From IMG/VR virus record IMGVR_UViG_3300032282_000540, positions 1-24,775 of that record: a stretch of DNA of 24,775 bases; one strand, given 5' to 3'. The first letter of the stretch is position 1, and every line of letters begins with the position of its first letter. The DNA is from a virus. The notes beneath the pieces were generated by a model. It saw only the letters and a program-made list of their open reading frames with translations, was not told the origin of the DNA and did not search any database. Positions 1-7,720 of the stretch are shown here, piece after piece. The position numbers were made by a program, and so were the translations under genes.

Positions 1-216
1 AATCCCGGAGCAGGTAAAAACTTTATTAACATTTTAGATGGCAAAGATGGTTACCGACAGATTCACGGCAAAAAAGATGGCCGTTTAATTTTACGAGCAG
101 TAGAAAAAGACCAAGGCAAATTTAGACGAAATATCATAAGCGGCGTTGAAAGAGCAATGGTGAGATGTCAAGAGCGCATGAACATTACCGATACTTTTGG
201 GGGTTCAAATGGCTAA
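1..216 (+). CDS. gp10-like minor tail/connector protein, 3' part only
   Basis: The reading frame is open from base 1 and stops with TAA at 214-216, so only the last 71 residues are present. The tail of the protein (NPGAGKNFINIL near its start, GRLILRAVEKDQGK later) matches the C-terminus of the gene at 14855-15472 (NPQAGSQFINAL and GRLIFRAWAEDQGK), which sits in the same place just before a tape measure gene. That gene looks like the HK97 gp10 family of small head-tail/tail-completion proteins. The stop overlaps the tape measure start (ATGGCTAA). Assignment to the family is by the paralogue and by position. Confidence 0.75.
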   Translation, partial: NPGAGKNFINILDGKDGYRQIHGKKDGRLILRAVEKDQGKFRRNIISGVERAMVRCQERMNITDTFGGSNG

Positions 217-1996
217 TGGTGTTGTATTTGATTTTTTTACCCGGGTAGATACCAAAGCGTTAAAAAAAGGCACTAAAGAAATAAATCATTTTGCATCGGG
301 AGTTAAAAAACTTGGAGTAACCATAGGTGCCGCTTTTGCAGCACAAAAAATAATTGCATTTGGTAAAGCATCACTTTCCGCGTTTGTGGCCGATGACAAA
401 GCGGCAAAGATACTTGCCAAGTCATTAGATAATCTTGGACTATCTTATGCCAACCCCGAGGTTAAAAACTTTATTTCAAATCTTGAAACTCAAACCGGTG
501 TACTTGATGACAAACTCAGACCGGCATTTCAAAAGTTAGTTACTACTACGGCTGATTGGCGTAAGTCTCAAGACTTATTAAAAACCGCTTTAGATTTAAG
601 CGCAATGAGTGGTTCGGATGTAGTGAGCGTTGCCGATGATTTGGCTAGAGCATACTCAGGTAATACAAAAGGATTATTAAAGTACGGCATAGGCTTAAGT
701 AAAACTCAACTTCAGGCAATGTCATTTGATGACATATTAAAACAAATTGCTAAAGTTTCAAGTGGCCAAGCGCAAACCGCCGCTGATAGTTATGCGGGAA
801 GTTTAGATAAACTCAATGTTGCCGCCAAAAACGCTCAAGAAACTATTGGTAAAGGTTTAGTACAGGCACTTACTGAAGTTGGTGGGGCTAATGGTTTTGA
901 AGGTGCCTTGGCTGGCATAAATGCTTTTTCTTCAGGAATTGCCGATGCAATCATTGGTACAGGGCGTTTAATCAAAATCATTGGTATTTTCCGAGAGAGT
1001 AAAGGCGGTTTTGCCGGGGCTTACAGAGAGGTTGCGGCGTTTAACAAAGCCAATGCGCGTTCGGATATGTTGAGCCGGCAGCAATTTGGTGGACCGGCGG
1101 CGGAAAAATATAAGGCGGCTGCCGACAAAGCGGCTGAATTGAAGTTATTAAAAAATGCAAATGCCTTACGGGCTATTGAAAACAAATCATTATTTGATAA
1201 ACTCCAAGCATCTAAAGACCAAAAGATTTTAGATGATTTGAAAAAGCGTAATGATGTTGAACGCATAGGTTTGGAATATGCGCTAACTCAAGCAACTACT
1301 GAGAGCGCGCGCCTATCTATTAAATCTCAGTTAGACATAATGGATGGCAATGCCAAGGCTGCCGCTGAAGATTTGGCCGCGCAAGTAAAAATGGCTACCG
1401 ATAAAGCCGCTGCCGAACAAAGAGCGCAAGAACGGCTCGATGCAACTACTAAAGCATTTGAAGCATTAAATATAAACACAAAAGCATTAACCGCCACAAT
1501 TGACCCATTAGGCATTGCCTTTACAAGTTTGGCAATTGCTACCGATGCACTTTCAACTACACTAATGGATAAAATTAAAGCACTCAATGAAGGCGAAACG
1601 CACGCTGCGGCAGTGGTCAGACCGCCTTATGTATCACCTTTTAATCCATCATTAAGTGCTTTTGGTGGAAAATTGCCCGCGCCAAGTACAAGTCATCATG
1701 ATTTTGGTACAGACGGTGGAGATATGGGGCCAATTAACGGTACAGGCACAGATGGCGGCGGCAAAACATATTCAGTGGTTGCAGGTGCAGTAGATGAAGT
1801 TCAATCAATTGTTGATTATTGGGCCGAACAAACCGCATTGACCTTAGCGGCTATGGCTGACAATATCGCCAACACTCCAATTGAATTACAAATTTATGGT
1901 GATTTGAATGATTACGGTTTCCAATATGCAGTTCAACGGGCTAACCAAGCCAATGCGCGAGCAGGGGTTTCAATCTCAGGTACAGCGAGCACCTAA
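209..1996 (+). CDS. Tail tape measure protein (unit 1)
   Basis: 595 residues from ATG 209; a TTG at 199 in the same frame is possible, but the GGGGG at 199-203 serves well as ribosome binding site for the ATG. The N-terminal ~210 residues (DDKAAKILAKSLDNLGLSY, GLLKYGIGLSKTQLQAMSFDDI, AAKNAQETIGKGL) are strongly similar to the second tape measure at 15472. They are followed by a charged Ala/Lys-rich, probably coiled-coil region at about 270-420 and a Gly/Ser/Pro-rich C-terminal part. This protein would set tail length; at about 0.15 nm per residue it predicts a tail near 90 nm. It is joined to the next gene by TAATG. The composition is richer in GCC and ACC codons than the unit 2 homologue. 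Confidence 0.9.
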   Translation: MANGVVFDFFTRVDTKALKKGTKEINHFASGVKKLGVTIGAAFAAQKIIAFGKASLSAFVADDKAAKILAKSLDNLGLSYANPEVKNFISNLETQTGVLDDKLRPAFQKLVTTTADWRKSQDLLKTALDLSAMSGSDVVSVADDLARAYSGNTKGLLKYGIGLSKTQLQAMSFDDILKQIAKVSSGQAQTAADSYAGSLDKLNVAAKNAQETIGKGLVQALTEVGGANGFEGALAGINAFSSGIADAIIGTGRLIKIIGIFRESKGGFAGAYREVAAFNKANARSDMLSRQQFGGPAAEKYKAAADKAAELKLLKNANALRAIENKSLFDKLQASKDQKILDDLKKRNDVERIGLEYALTQATTESARLSIKSQLDIMDGNAKAAAEDLAAQVKMATDKAAAEQRAQERLDATTKAFEALNINTKALTATIDPLGIAFTSLAIATDALSTTLMDKIKALNEGETHAAAVVRPPYVSPFNPSLSAFGGKLPAPSTSHHDFGTDGGDMGPINGTGTDGGGKTYSVVAGAVDEVQSIVDYWAEQTALTLAAMADNIANTPIELQIYGDLNDYGFQYAVQRANQANARAGVSISGTAST

Positions 1997-3237
1997 TGGC
2001 CATTCCAGTAATCAATGCCATAATTAACTTCTCAACAGGTCCAGGCTTTGCTCAAGCCATGATTTTAGACCAGGGCGTTTTGGGTACAAATGTATTGGCA
2101 GATGCGGCTTCAGTAATTGTAGATGTGTCAGATGTAATTGATAGAATTTCAACTGTACGCGGTCGCAACATAACTGCCGACCAATTCCAAACTGGCACTC
2201 TCTCACTTCGCATTGTTGACCAAAACGGAAATTTCAACCCCGAAAACCCATTGTCACCGTACGCAGGTTTGTTATCTCCAATGCGTAAAATTACAATAAC
2301 AGCCACCTATGACACCGTGACTTACCCAATTTTTGCCGGCTACATAACAAGTTACCAATATGTAATACCAAGTAACACAATGGATACCATTGGATACACC
2401 ACCATTACTGCCGTGGATGCTTTCCGGTTGGCTAACCTTGCAAACATCACTACCGTCACAGGTGCAACCGCTGGAGATTTAACTGGTACCCGTATCAATC
2501 AAATACTGGACCAAATCTCATGGCCGGCCACAATGCGTGATATTGATGCAGGTTTGACTACTTGCCAAACCGACCCCGGCACTTCTCGCACTTCACTTGG
2601 CGCAATGCAAACCGTTGAAACTACCGAGTATGGGGCTTTATATGTATCCGCATCCGGGTCATTTGTATTTCAGGACAGGCAAGTAACTTCAACCTCGGTA
2701 GCGGCAACACCAACAGTATTTGCAGATGATGGCAGTGGCATAGATTATTACGATGCCAAGTGGAATTTATCTGACATCCTGGTATACAACCAAGCAAACA
2801 TAACCGCAACAGGATTAGCGATGCAGACTGCTACCAACGCGGCTTCAATAGAGCAATATTTTGCTCACACTTATATTGCTTCAGGTTTACTTATGCAGGA
2901 TACCGACACCGCCTTAAACTACGCCCAAGCCTATGTTGCATCCCACGCTCAAACTGCAATTAGATGCGACCAACTTACGCTTGATTTGTACACGGCCAAT
3001 TATGATTTGGGAATTAAAGCCGCTCTAGGTTTAGATTTTTTTGACCCGGTAAGTATTCAAACCAGTCAACCTGGTGGCACCTCAATCAGTAAAATTGAAC
3101 AAATTTTTGGCGTTGCCATGGACATAACACCGGGAACATGGCGCGTTAACTTCGTGACAATGGAGCCTATTCTGGATTCATTTATACTAAACTCAACTTT
3201 ATACGGAATTTTAGATACATCCGTATTAAGTTATTAA
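1996..3237 (+). CDS. Minor tail protein (distal tail/baseplate-like), unit 1
   Basis: 413 residues. It starts inside the TAATG joint with the tape measure gene. It is homologous along its whole length to 17130-18353: both share an ILDQ/EGVLGTNVLAD motif near residue 25-35, a NPxxPLSPYAGLLxPxRKI stretch near 80-95, and an almost identical C-terminus ending STLYGILDTSV. The position directly after the tape measure and the beta-rich sequence fit a distal tail or tail-tip protein that links the tube to the fibre. The exact family (Dit-like or hub-like) cannot be settled from sequence reading. A purine-rich ribosome site (AAGGAGCAGGG) for the next gene follows its stop. Confidence 0.75.
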   Translation: MAIPVINAIINFSTGPGFAQAMILDQGVLGTNVLADAASVIVDVSDVIDRISTVRGRNITADQFQTGTLSLRIVDQNGNFNPENPLSPYAGLLSPMRKITITATYDTVTYPIFAGYITSYQYVIPSNTMDTIGYTTITAVDAFRLANLANITTVTGATAGDLTGTRINQILDQISWPATMRDIDAGLTTCQTDPGTSRTSLGAMQTVETTEYGALYVSASGSFVFQDRQVTSTSVAATPTVFADDGSGIDYYDAKWNLSDILVYNQANITATGLAMQTATNAASIEQYFAHTYIASGLLMQDTDTALNYAQAYVASHAQTAIRCDQLTLDLYTANYDLGIKAALGLDFFDPVSIQTSQPGGTSISKIEQIFGVAMDITPGTWRVNFVTMEPILDSFILNSTLYGILDTSVLSY

Positions 3238-3249
3238 GGAGCAGGGAAC

Positions 3250-4356
3250 ATGGCCAAACAAACCTATACCGTTGGGCAGGTTCTAACTGCCGCCCAAATG
3301 ACAACACTGCAAACTAACGATTACAACCAAACCGTAAGCGCAAAGGTAGCGAGTTATGTGCTAGTGGCCGCAGATGCCGGCACTCGCATTACGATGAACA
3401 ATGCTGGGGCCACAACAATTACTGTAAATACCGCATTGTTTACCGCCGGGGATACCTTAATAATTACAAACATTGGTGCAGGTATTTGTACTATAACTGC
3501 CGGCACTGCAACTGTATCCACCGCAGGTTCACTTGCATTAAATCAATATGACAGCGGCACTTTATATTTTACAAGTACAGGTGTATCAATCTGGAATGGA
3601 GCAAACCCGGGTGACATAACCGGTGTGACTGCCGGTACTGGCATTTCAGGCGGGGGCACATCGGGTGCTGTAACCGTTACTAACTCAATGGCAACTGCAA
3701 TAACAACTAACGGCGATTTACTTTATGGCACAGGTTCGGGTACATTCTCACGCCTTGGCATTGGCTCATCTGCGCAAGTGTTAACTGTGAGCGGTGGAAT
3801 ACCAGCATGGAGCACACCGTCAAGCGGCGGCATGACTTTAATTTCAACTGTAGTGCCAAGTGCATCAACTGGATTTTCTTTTAGTTCTATTTCAGGTTCA
3901 TACAAACATTTGTTACTTACTTGGGATGGCATTTTACATTCTAATAACTCAACCGCTTTTGATGTGCGCTTAAATGCCAACTCTGGAGCCAATTACAATT
4001 CAATGGTTTATTACGGCGCAAACACAACATTGACCCAAGCCAACGCGGGCGGTGCTACTTCATACAATCCGACCGTACCGGTATTTGGTAAGAATGTCGC
4101 GAACGCTGGATTTAATAACACAAACAGCGGTTATCTTTGGCTCTACGATTATGCAAACACTTCATACGCAAAACAATGTTCTGGCGCGTGGATGTTTTAC
4201 GATTCAAGCGCGGCGGCACATACTCAAATTTGGAATAGTCAAATGACCTTTGACATATTAACCGCAATTAGTTCAATAGATATAACTCGTTTATCGGGTA
4301 CTGGCACAATGACAATAACAACAAATGGAAGCGTTAAGTTATGGGGTATGGCGTAA
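3250..4356 (+). CDS. Tail fibre / receptor-binding protein (unit 1)
   Basis: 368 residues, preceded by AAGGAGCAGGG. The first ~120 residues (MAKQTYTVGQVLTAAQMT, ASYVLVAADAGT, TITVNTALFTAGDTL, TAGSLALNQ) are close to those of 18364-19263, and then the two proteins part. Residues ~125-200 are Gly/Thr/Ser-rich repeats typical of fibre shafts (GTGISGGGTSGAVTVTN, TTNGDLLYGTGSGTFSRLG). The C-terminal ~170 residues have no counterpart in the second fibre and look like a beta-rich lectin-type head. The conserved N-terminus would dock on the tail tip and the variable end would bind the host surface. The binding role is inferred from position and this pattern. Confidence 0.8.
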   Translation: MAKQTYTVGQVLTAAQMTTLQTNDYNQTVSAKVASYVLVAADAGTRITMNNAGATTITVNTALFTAGDTLIITNIGAGICTITAGTATVSTAGSLALNQYDSGTLYFTSTGVSIWNGANPGDITGVTAGTGISGGGTSGAVTVTNSMATAITTNGDLLYGTGSGTFSRLGIGSSAQVLTVSGGIPAWSTPSSGGMTLISTVVPSASTGFSFSSISGSYKHLLLTWDGILHSNNSTAFDVRLNANSGANYNSMVYYGANTTLTQANAGGATSYNPTVPVFGKNVANAGFNNTNSGYLWLYDYANTSYAKQCSGAWMFYDSSAAAHTQIWNSQMTFDILTAISSIDITRLSGTGTMTITTNGSVKLWGMA

Positions 4357-4565
4357 TGAAAACAATTATAAACTGCAAAACAGGCGAAGTAATCGAAAGA
4401 GAATTAAACGCCGATGAAATAAAACAACAAACAACAGACGAGAAAGAGTACGCCAATGTGCAAAAAGTTGAGGCTGACAAATTAACAGTTAAGCAATCAG
4501 CACAGGCAAAACTTGCTGCATTGGGATTGACTGCGGATGAAATAGCGGCAATATCAAATGCCTAG
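4356..4565 (+). CDS. Small charged protein after the fibre gene (unit 1)
   Basis: 69 residues from ATG 4356, which overlaps the fibre stop (TAATG); an in-frame start at 4341 lies inside the fibre gene and is less likely. It is acidic and lysine-rich with a probable coiled coil, and ends in KLAALGLTADEIAAISNA. A gene with the same kind of C-terminus (LLKRLGITAEEAALLLS) follows the unit 2 fibre at 19265, so the two are likely orthologues despite diverged N-termini. The place suggests a fibre-associated or fibre-assembly protein, but nothing in the sequence proves it. I do not recognise a named family. Confidence 0.7.
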   Translation: MKTIINCKTGEVIERELNADEIKQQTTDEKEYANVQKVEADKLTVKQSAQAKLAALGLTADEIAAISNA

Positions 4566-4812
4566 TACCGCGCAGAAAACCGTTACAACCACCGCAACGC
4601 TATTGGTGGCCGCTAATCGTGGCGACCAAATAGTGAACTTGCATAATTCAGGTGGCGCGCTATACATAGGTGATGCAACCGTTACTACATCAACGGGTTT
4701 CAAAATGGATACAAACGATAAACTTGAAATTCCATTGGGTGATAATGAAGCCCTTTATGGCATCGTTGCATCGGGTACTAGCACCGTGTATGTAATGGCC
4801 ACCATCAATTGA
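4558..4812 (+). CDS. Small beta-rich probable virion protein (unit 1)
   Basis: 84 residues with a repeating Thr/Val/Gly pattern (TVTTTATLLVAANRGDQIV, GALYIGDATVTTSTGFKMD, VASGTSTVYVMA). It is homologous to 20075-20329 (TVTTTRSVVVADD, GTLYLGGADVTVANGYRMDNGDK). The start overlaps the previous gene and its TGA overlaps the TTG start of the endolysin. Small all-beta proteins like this are often decoration, fibre-tip or baseplate proteins, but the function here is unknown. In unit 2 the homologue lies after the endolysin and holin-like genes, not before them, so the gene has moved relative to the lysis genes. Confidence 0.75.
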   Translation: MPSTAQKTVTTTATLLVAANRGDQIVNLHNSGGALYIGDATVTTSTGFKMDTNDKLEIPLGDNEALYGIVASGTSTVYVMATIN

Positions 4813-5297
4813 TTACTAGCCAAAACGGGTGGCCAGCATCTAAAGACCCACATGAGATTGGCGTAAAGCAATACGCCATTGCCGATTCGGGCGTTAAATT
4901 ACGATGCGCGGAAAAGGTTGCACCATTATTGGTTGCCTTTGCTTCGCAATTTCATGAGCACATTGAAGCCATAAATGATGGAAATGACGATTGGGGTTAC
5001 TGTTACCGCGAGATTCGTGGGAGTCAAACAGTGCTTAGCAATCATTCAAGCGGTACGGCCATTGACCTTAATGCAACAAAACATCCATTGGGTGCCGCCG
5101 GTACTTTTACGCCATTGCAGGTCACATTGATTCAAGCATTATGTAAAAAATATGGCATTCGATGGGGTGGAGATTACAAAGGCAGAAAAGATGAGATGCA
5201 CTTCGAGATTTCACTTGATGAAGCGAAAGTCGCTGCATTGATTGGAAAATTGGGCCTATCAACTAACAAGGAGAAAACCAATGAAAAAATCACTTGA
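4809..5297 (+). CDS. Endolysin, M15 (VanY-like) zinc peptidase
   Basis: 162 residues starting at TTG 4809, inside the TTGA joint with the preceding gene. This start is chosen because the N-terminal SQNGWPAS motif is typical of M15 endolysins and no in-frame ATG precedes it. Zinc-site residues are visible: SNHSSGTAIDLN supplies His79 and Asp86, and DEMHFEI supplies His131. Peptidases of this family cut the peptide stems of peptidoglycan. The protein has no signal peptide and no separate wall-binding domain, so release would need the membrane proteins encoded next. The end overlaps the holin-like gene by 17 bases. The unit 2 endolysin is a different type. Confidence 0.9.
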   Translation: MITSQNGWPASKDPHEIGVKQYAIADSGVKLRCAEKVAPLLVAFASQFHEHIEAINDGNDDWGYCYREIRGSQTVLSNHSSGTAIDLNATKHPLGAAGTFTPLQVTLIQALCKKYGIRWGGDYKGRKDEMHFEISLDEAKVAALIGKLGLSTNKEKTNEKIT

Positions 5298-5475
5298 GGC
5301 ATTAAAAAAACCTGCAATGTCATGGCTTCGGGCAAGCATCGCCGGTGTTGGAGCATTGTATTTATCCGGGATTTCAGACCCAAAGATTTTGGCCAATGCC
5401 GCGATTGCCGGGTTTATTGGGCCAGTATTAAAGGCCTTAGATGTACCCGCAATTGCTGGAAAGGCAAAAAAGTAA
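5281..5475 (+). CDS. Holin-like small membrane protein (unit 1)
   Basis: 64 residues from ATG 5281, placed 8 bases after an AAGGAG ribosome site (5269-5274); an in-frame start at 5242 would lie well inside the endolysin. A positively charged N-terminus (MKKSLEALKKP) is followed by one or two hydrophobic stretches (about 13-29 and 36-52) and a lysine-rich tail (AGKAKK). The gene overlaps the endolysin, the usual place for a holin. The holin role is inferred from size, membrane segments and position, with no family motif recognised. Confidence 0.7.
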   Translation: MKKSLEALKKPAMSWLRASIAGVGALYLSGISDPKILANAAIAGFIGPVLKALDVPAIAGKAKK

Positions 5476-5476
5476 A

Positions 5477-5698
5477 ATGACCATAACCTCATGGGCGGGC
5501 TTGATTGTGGCCTTAACGGCCATTGTCGGCTCGTTCGTGGGGTGTGTGGGTTGGTTAGTCAAGCATTACCTAAGCGAACTTAAACCCGATGGTAATGGCG
5601 GGCATAACCTCGAGGGAAGGATTGCCCGCCTTGAGGGTCGAATTGATGCAATTTATAGCCTACTTTTGACCCGCGACACACCGAACAGAGACTATTGA
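5477..5698 (+). CDS. Membrane protein with C-terminal coiled coil, possible second holin
   Basis: 73 residues from ATG 5477, two bases after the previous stop. It has one strong membrane segment (about residues 5-28, AGLIVALTAIVGSFVGCVGWLV) and then a soluble heptad-like tail (LEGRIARLEGRIDAIYSLLLTR). The end of the tail matches a 49-residue protein at 20326-20475 (RVDEIYNILLER), so both units keep it. The topology resembles the single-pass holin or holin partner proteins found beside actinophage endolysins. Function is inferred. Confidence 0.7.
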   Translation: MTITSWAGLIVALTAIVGSFVGCVGWLVKHYLSELKPDGNGGHNLEGRIARLEGRIDAIYSLLLTRDTPNRDY

Positions 5699-5722
5699 CA
5701 AAGAACGGTAATGGCGTATTCT
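5695..5722 (+). promoter_or_regulatory. Candidate sigma-70 promoter for the unit 1 early-type block
   Basis: TTGACA at 5695-5700, then 16 bases, then TATTCT at 5717-5722. It sits in one of the few gaps in unit 1, exactly where tail/lysis genes end and the HTH-containing block begins. The predicted transcript leader (about 5725-5749) can fold AGT-ATGC with GCAT-ACT, with one bulged T, just ahead of the GGAAAGGG ribosome site of the next gene. The -10 box matches only 4 of 6 positions. Confidence 0.45.
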
Positions 5723-5764
5723 TCAGTTATGCACCAAAAGGCGCATACTAGGAAAGGGCCTCAA

Positions 5765-5932
5765 ATGTCAGCAACAAAAAATGAATTATGCAGGATTCAA
5801 GAGGGTTTAAGGTTAGCCGGTCAGAATTTATTGATTGCTTCAGAATTAGATGATGGCGATTTAATTGAAGCAATTTTAGTAAACACACTTGCATCATTGC
5901 CGAGTTACTTAGATGCTGTGGTCGGTAACTAA
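5765..5932 (+). CDS. Small acidic protein, first gene of unit 1 early-type block
   Basis: 55 residues from ATG 5765, preceded by GGAAAGGG at 5751-5758; a longer frame from 5711 would remove the leader and lacks a ribosome site. The protein is acidic and leucine-rich with a predicted helical hairpin (IQEGLRLAGQNLLIASELDD, then IEAILVNTLASLPSYLDAVVGN). It heads a run of overlapping genes that continues to HNH. No family is recognised and unit 2 has no clear counterpart. Confidence 0.6.
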   Translation: MSATKNELCRIQEGLRLAGQNLLIASELDDGDLIEAILVNTLASLPSYLDAVVGN

Positions 5933-6114
5933 TGAGAGCATTTAACGGATTATTAACCACTGAAGATGCAGCCTGGGTTTTAGGTGTTGCAGGTTCGACA
6001 GTGCGAAAACTGGTACGAGAAGGCAAACTCCCACATAAAACCACATTTGGTGGACACTACCGTTTTGAATTAGCGGTTATTGAAGCCTTTGCGGCTGAAC
6101 GGGAGAAAAAATAA
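5932..6114 (+). CDS. Excisionase-type (MerR-like) helix-turn-helix protein 1
   Basis: 60 residues. It starts within a TAATG joint. The sequence LLTTEDAAWVLGVAGSTVRKLVREGKLP followed by a short wing (HKTTFGGHYRF) is the pattern of the small HTH_17/excisionase family: helix-turn-helix at about 8-27, beta wing at 30-44, then a short C-terminal helix. Such proteins bend DNA as excisionases or act as small transcription regulators. With no integrase in sight, a regulatory or replication role is more likely. Unit 2 has no equivalent. Confidence 0.8.
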   Translation: MRAFNGLLTTEDAAWVLGVAGSTVRKLVREGKLPHKTTFGGHYRFELAVIEAFAAEREKK

Positions 6115-6302
6115 TGTATCAATTACTCGCACAAATACCGCAACCAATTTGGGTCATTATTTTGTTTGCTTTGATGACCTTGCCAGTTTATGTGGCGTAT
6201 GTTGTAGCCAATGAGCGCGGTTTAGATGATGGCTTTAGGGCAGGTTATGACTTAGGCAAACGCCAAGTAAATGTAACCGATACAAAGCGGGGCAATCAAT
6301 GA
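6114..6302 (+). CDS. Small single-pass membrane protein (unit 1)
   Basis: 62 residues starting in a TAATG joint after GGGAG. One membrane segment (about residues 11-32, IWVIILFALMTLPVYVAYVV) is followed by a charged tail with the pattern GFRAGYDLGKRQ. A 51-residue protein at 21872-22027 in unit 2 has the same plan and a similar motif (GKREGYIAGR), so the two may be orthologues. The function is unknown; it lies between two HTH genes rather than in the lysis block. Confidence 0.65.
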   Translation: MYQLLAQIPQPIWVIILFALMTLPVYVAYVVANERGLDDGFRAGYDLGKRQVNVTDTKRGNQ

Positions 6303-6487
6303 ATCAAAATACAGAGATTCCAAAACTGTACAAAATTGATGAAGTTATGGAGATTCTTGGTTTAAGCCGGTCAATGATAAACCGATTGACGGCCGATAAA
6401 TCATTGGGGTTTGTCAAAATTGGCAAATCTTTGCGTTTTACCAATGCTCAAATTAACGATTTTGTGCAAACATTGGAGCAATCATGA
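6299..6487 (+). CDS. Excisionase-type helix-turn-helix protein 2
   Basis: 62 residues, overlapping its neighbour by ATGA. KLYKIDEVMEILGLSRSMINRLTADKSL is a helix-turn-helix of the HTH_17/AlpA-like family, followed by the wing GFVKIGKSLRFTNAQI. It is paralogous in fold to the protein at 5932-6114 but not close in sequence. Two small HTH proteins in one block suggest a regulatory pair, or an excisionase-like architectural pair. No operator can be assigned with certainty; the GTTATCAAA repeats at 7916-7946 are a possible target. Confidence 0.8.
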   Translation: MNQNTEIPKLYKIDEVMEILGLSRSMINRLTADKSLGFVKIGKSLRFTNAQINDFVQTLEQS

Positions 6488-7143
6488 GTTTCGACCTTGA
6501 CGGGTATATTGATGTTGCTGCTAGGTTGCAAATTCTGAAGGATATGTACCCGGAAGCATCCTTGCAACCCTTGAACTCAGAAAAACCCTATGCAATTGAG
6601 CGCATTGGCGATAAAACCTACATCGTGGTAATTGCTGCCTGTTATCGTGACCCGATGGATGCAAGGCCGGGCGTTGGAATGGCTTGGCAAGAGATACCGG
6701 GCAAAGGTTTCACCGCTGGCAGTGAACTCATGGTTGCTGAAACTAGCGCATGGGGTCGAGCAATTGTGGCAGCAATACAAACTGCTACAAAGCGCATTGC
6801 TAGTAAACAAGAGGTTAAGGCCGCTCAAATGACCACCGATGAGGGGTTGGATGCCAACGGTACTACCGCCTGGCAACGCGCACACATGGCTCAAGCAAAA
6901 CGCGAACCCATCCCGGTAGCAAATGCAATTGATGAGTTGCCGGATAAGGTTGCAACTGGAGAGTTAGAAGAACCGCCTAAATGTAAACATGGCACGATGC
7001 TTCAACGCAAAGGTACATCTGAAAAAACAGGCTTACCTTATTTCGGTTATGTTTGCGGTGAGAAGGCTCGAGATAGACAATGCCAACCTAATTGGTATGA
7101 GTTATCTCCAACAGGCCAGTGGCGCGAGAAGATAGCCAAATGA
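6484..7143 (+). CDS. Putative ssDNA-annealing/recombination protein with C-terminal zinc site (unit 1)
   Basis: 219 residues; ATGA joint at the start. The N-terminal ~105 residues contain SELMVAETSAWGRAIVAA, comparable with ENCETSAIGRALANAGY of the unit 2 homologue at 22541. This AETSAxGRA signature occurs in phage proteins that I associate with Rad52/ERF-type annealing, though I cannot confirm it. After a low-complexity linker (about 110-160) comes a likely zinc site, Cys167-x-His169, Cys191, Cys200, then NWY. The unit 2 protein keeps the same spacing style (CMHG, C, QC, IWY). Being followed by a nuclease gene fits a recombination or replication role. Confidence 0.6.
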   Translation: MSFDLDGYIDVAARLQILKDMYPEASLQPLNSEKPYAIERIGDKTYIVVIAACYRDPMDARPGVGMAWQEIPGKGFTAGSELMVAETSAWGRAIVAAIQTATKRIASKQEVKAAQMTTDEGLDANGTTAWQRAHMAQAKREPIPVANAIDELPDKVATGELEEPPKCKHGTMLQRKGTSEKTGLPYFGYVCGEKARDRQCQPNWYELSPTGQWREKIAK

Positions 7144-7520
7144 GCCGCTCAGACTTCGATTTGGACTTGCGTTATGGTCAAGCCGGGGAAGTCTATGTAA
7201 ACCATCTGCTCACATCACCAATTGAGACAGTTGAATGCAAAAGAGATAAACGCTGGATTGATACCGGCAACCTATATGTTGAAACTCAATGCTGGTCAGA
7301 TTTTACCGAACAATGGTATGACTCGGGCCTAGCAATCTCCAGGGCATCGCATTGGTCATTCATTCTTGAGGAGATGGTGATTACCGTACCAATTCAAACA
7401 CTCATCAAGGCCGTTGGAGAATACGGCGCACCAATTGAGTGTGACATTGAACCAAACCCATCACGGGGCTATTTGATAACAATAAACGCATTGATAATGG
7501 CAATGAAAGGTAAAGAATAA
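7140..7520 (+). CDS. Putative PD-(D/E)XK-type nuclease (unit 1)
   Basis: 126 residues from ATG 7140 (ATGA joint); a longer frame from 7119 lies inside the previous gene. FDLDLRYGQAGEVYVNHLL is followed by the strand ETVECKRDKRWIDTGNLYVE. An acidic residue before ECK and a following aromatic/Gly-rich strand form the usual layout of a PD-(D/E)XK core, with Glu in GE, then Glu and Lys in ECK. The likely role is recombination or resolution of replicating DNA. Unit 2 has a different nuclease at 23364 in the matching block. The family call is moderate. Confidence 0.6.
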   Translation: MSRSDFDLDLRYGQAGEVYVNHLLTSPIETVECKRDKRWIDTGNLYVETQCWSDFTEQWYDSGLAISRASHWSFILEEMVITVPIQTLIKAVGEYGAPIECDIEPNPSRGYLITINALIMAMKGKE

Positions 7521-7720
7521 TGGGCGAAATGATAATGCAAATGAGCGATGGGCGCGAGATAGTGTTTGGCACAGAGCCGGACACCTTTACGCCACATTTA
7601 ATGGCAATGTGCGATAGATGTGAGAAGCGAAAGCCAATAGGCCACGGCCAACACATTTACGATGACTCAGGCCAACTTCAGATGTGGTTTTGTTCAAATT
7701 GCAGGTTGGCCAGCGAGTAA
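7520..7720 (+). CDS. Zinc-ribbon protein A (unit 1)
   Basis: 66 residues, starting in a TAATG joint. An N-terminal strand pair (MGEMIMQMSDGREIVFGTEP) precedes a ribbon with CDRC at about 34-37 and CSNC at about 59-62. Two CxxC pairs 21 residues apart are the standard four-cysteine zinc site. Its function is unknown; it belongs to a run of small zinc proteins next to the nuclease and HNH genes. Confidence 0.65.
   Translation: MGEMIMQMSDGREIVFGTEPDTFTPHLMAMCDRCEKRKPIGHGQHIYDDSGQLQMWFCSNCRLASE

Noticed and set aside
2052-2306. Minus-strand open frames within the tail genes here and elsewhere (for example 3723-3992, 20420-20779, 20931-21212)
   Set aside because: They lie opposite well-supported genes, lack ribosome sites and protein motifs, and no minus-strand gene neighbours them.
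3600-3720. Thr/Gly-rich repeats in the fibre as a CRISPR-like or tandem DNA repeat
   Set aside because: The repetition is at protein level (fibre shaft) with no regular spacing or identical DNA units.
5711-5764. Earlier start for the small gene at 5765
   Set aside because: There is no ribosome site before 5711, the extension overlaps the promoter -10 box and leader hairpin, and GGAAAGGG sits correctly for 5765.
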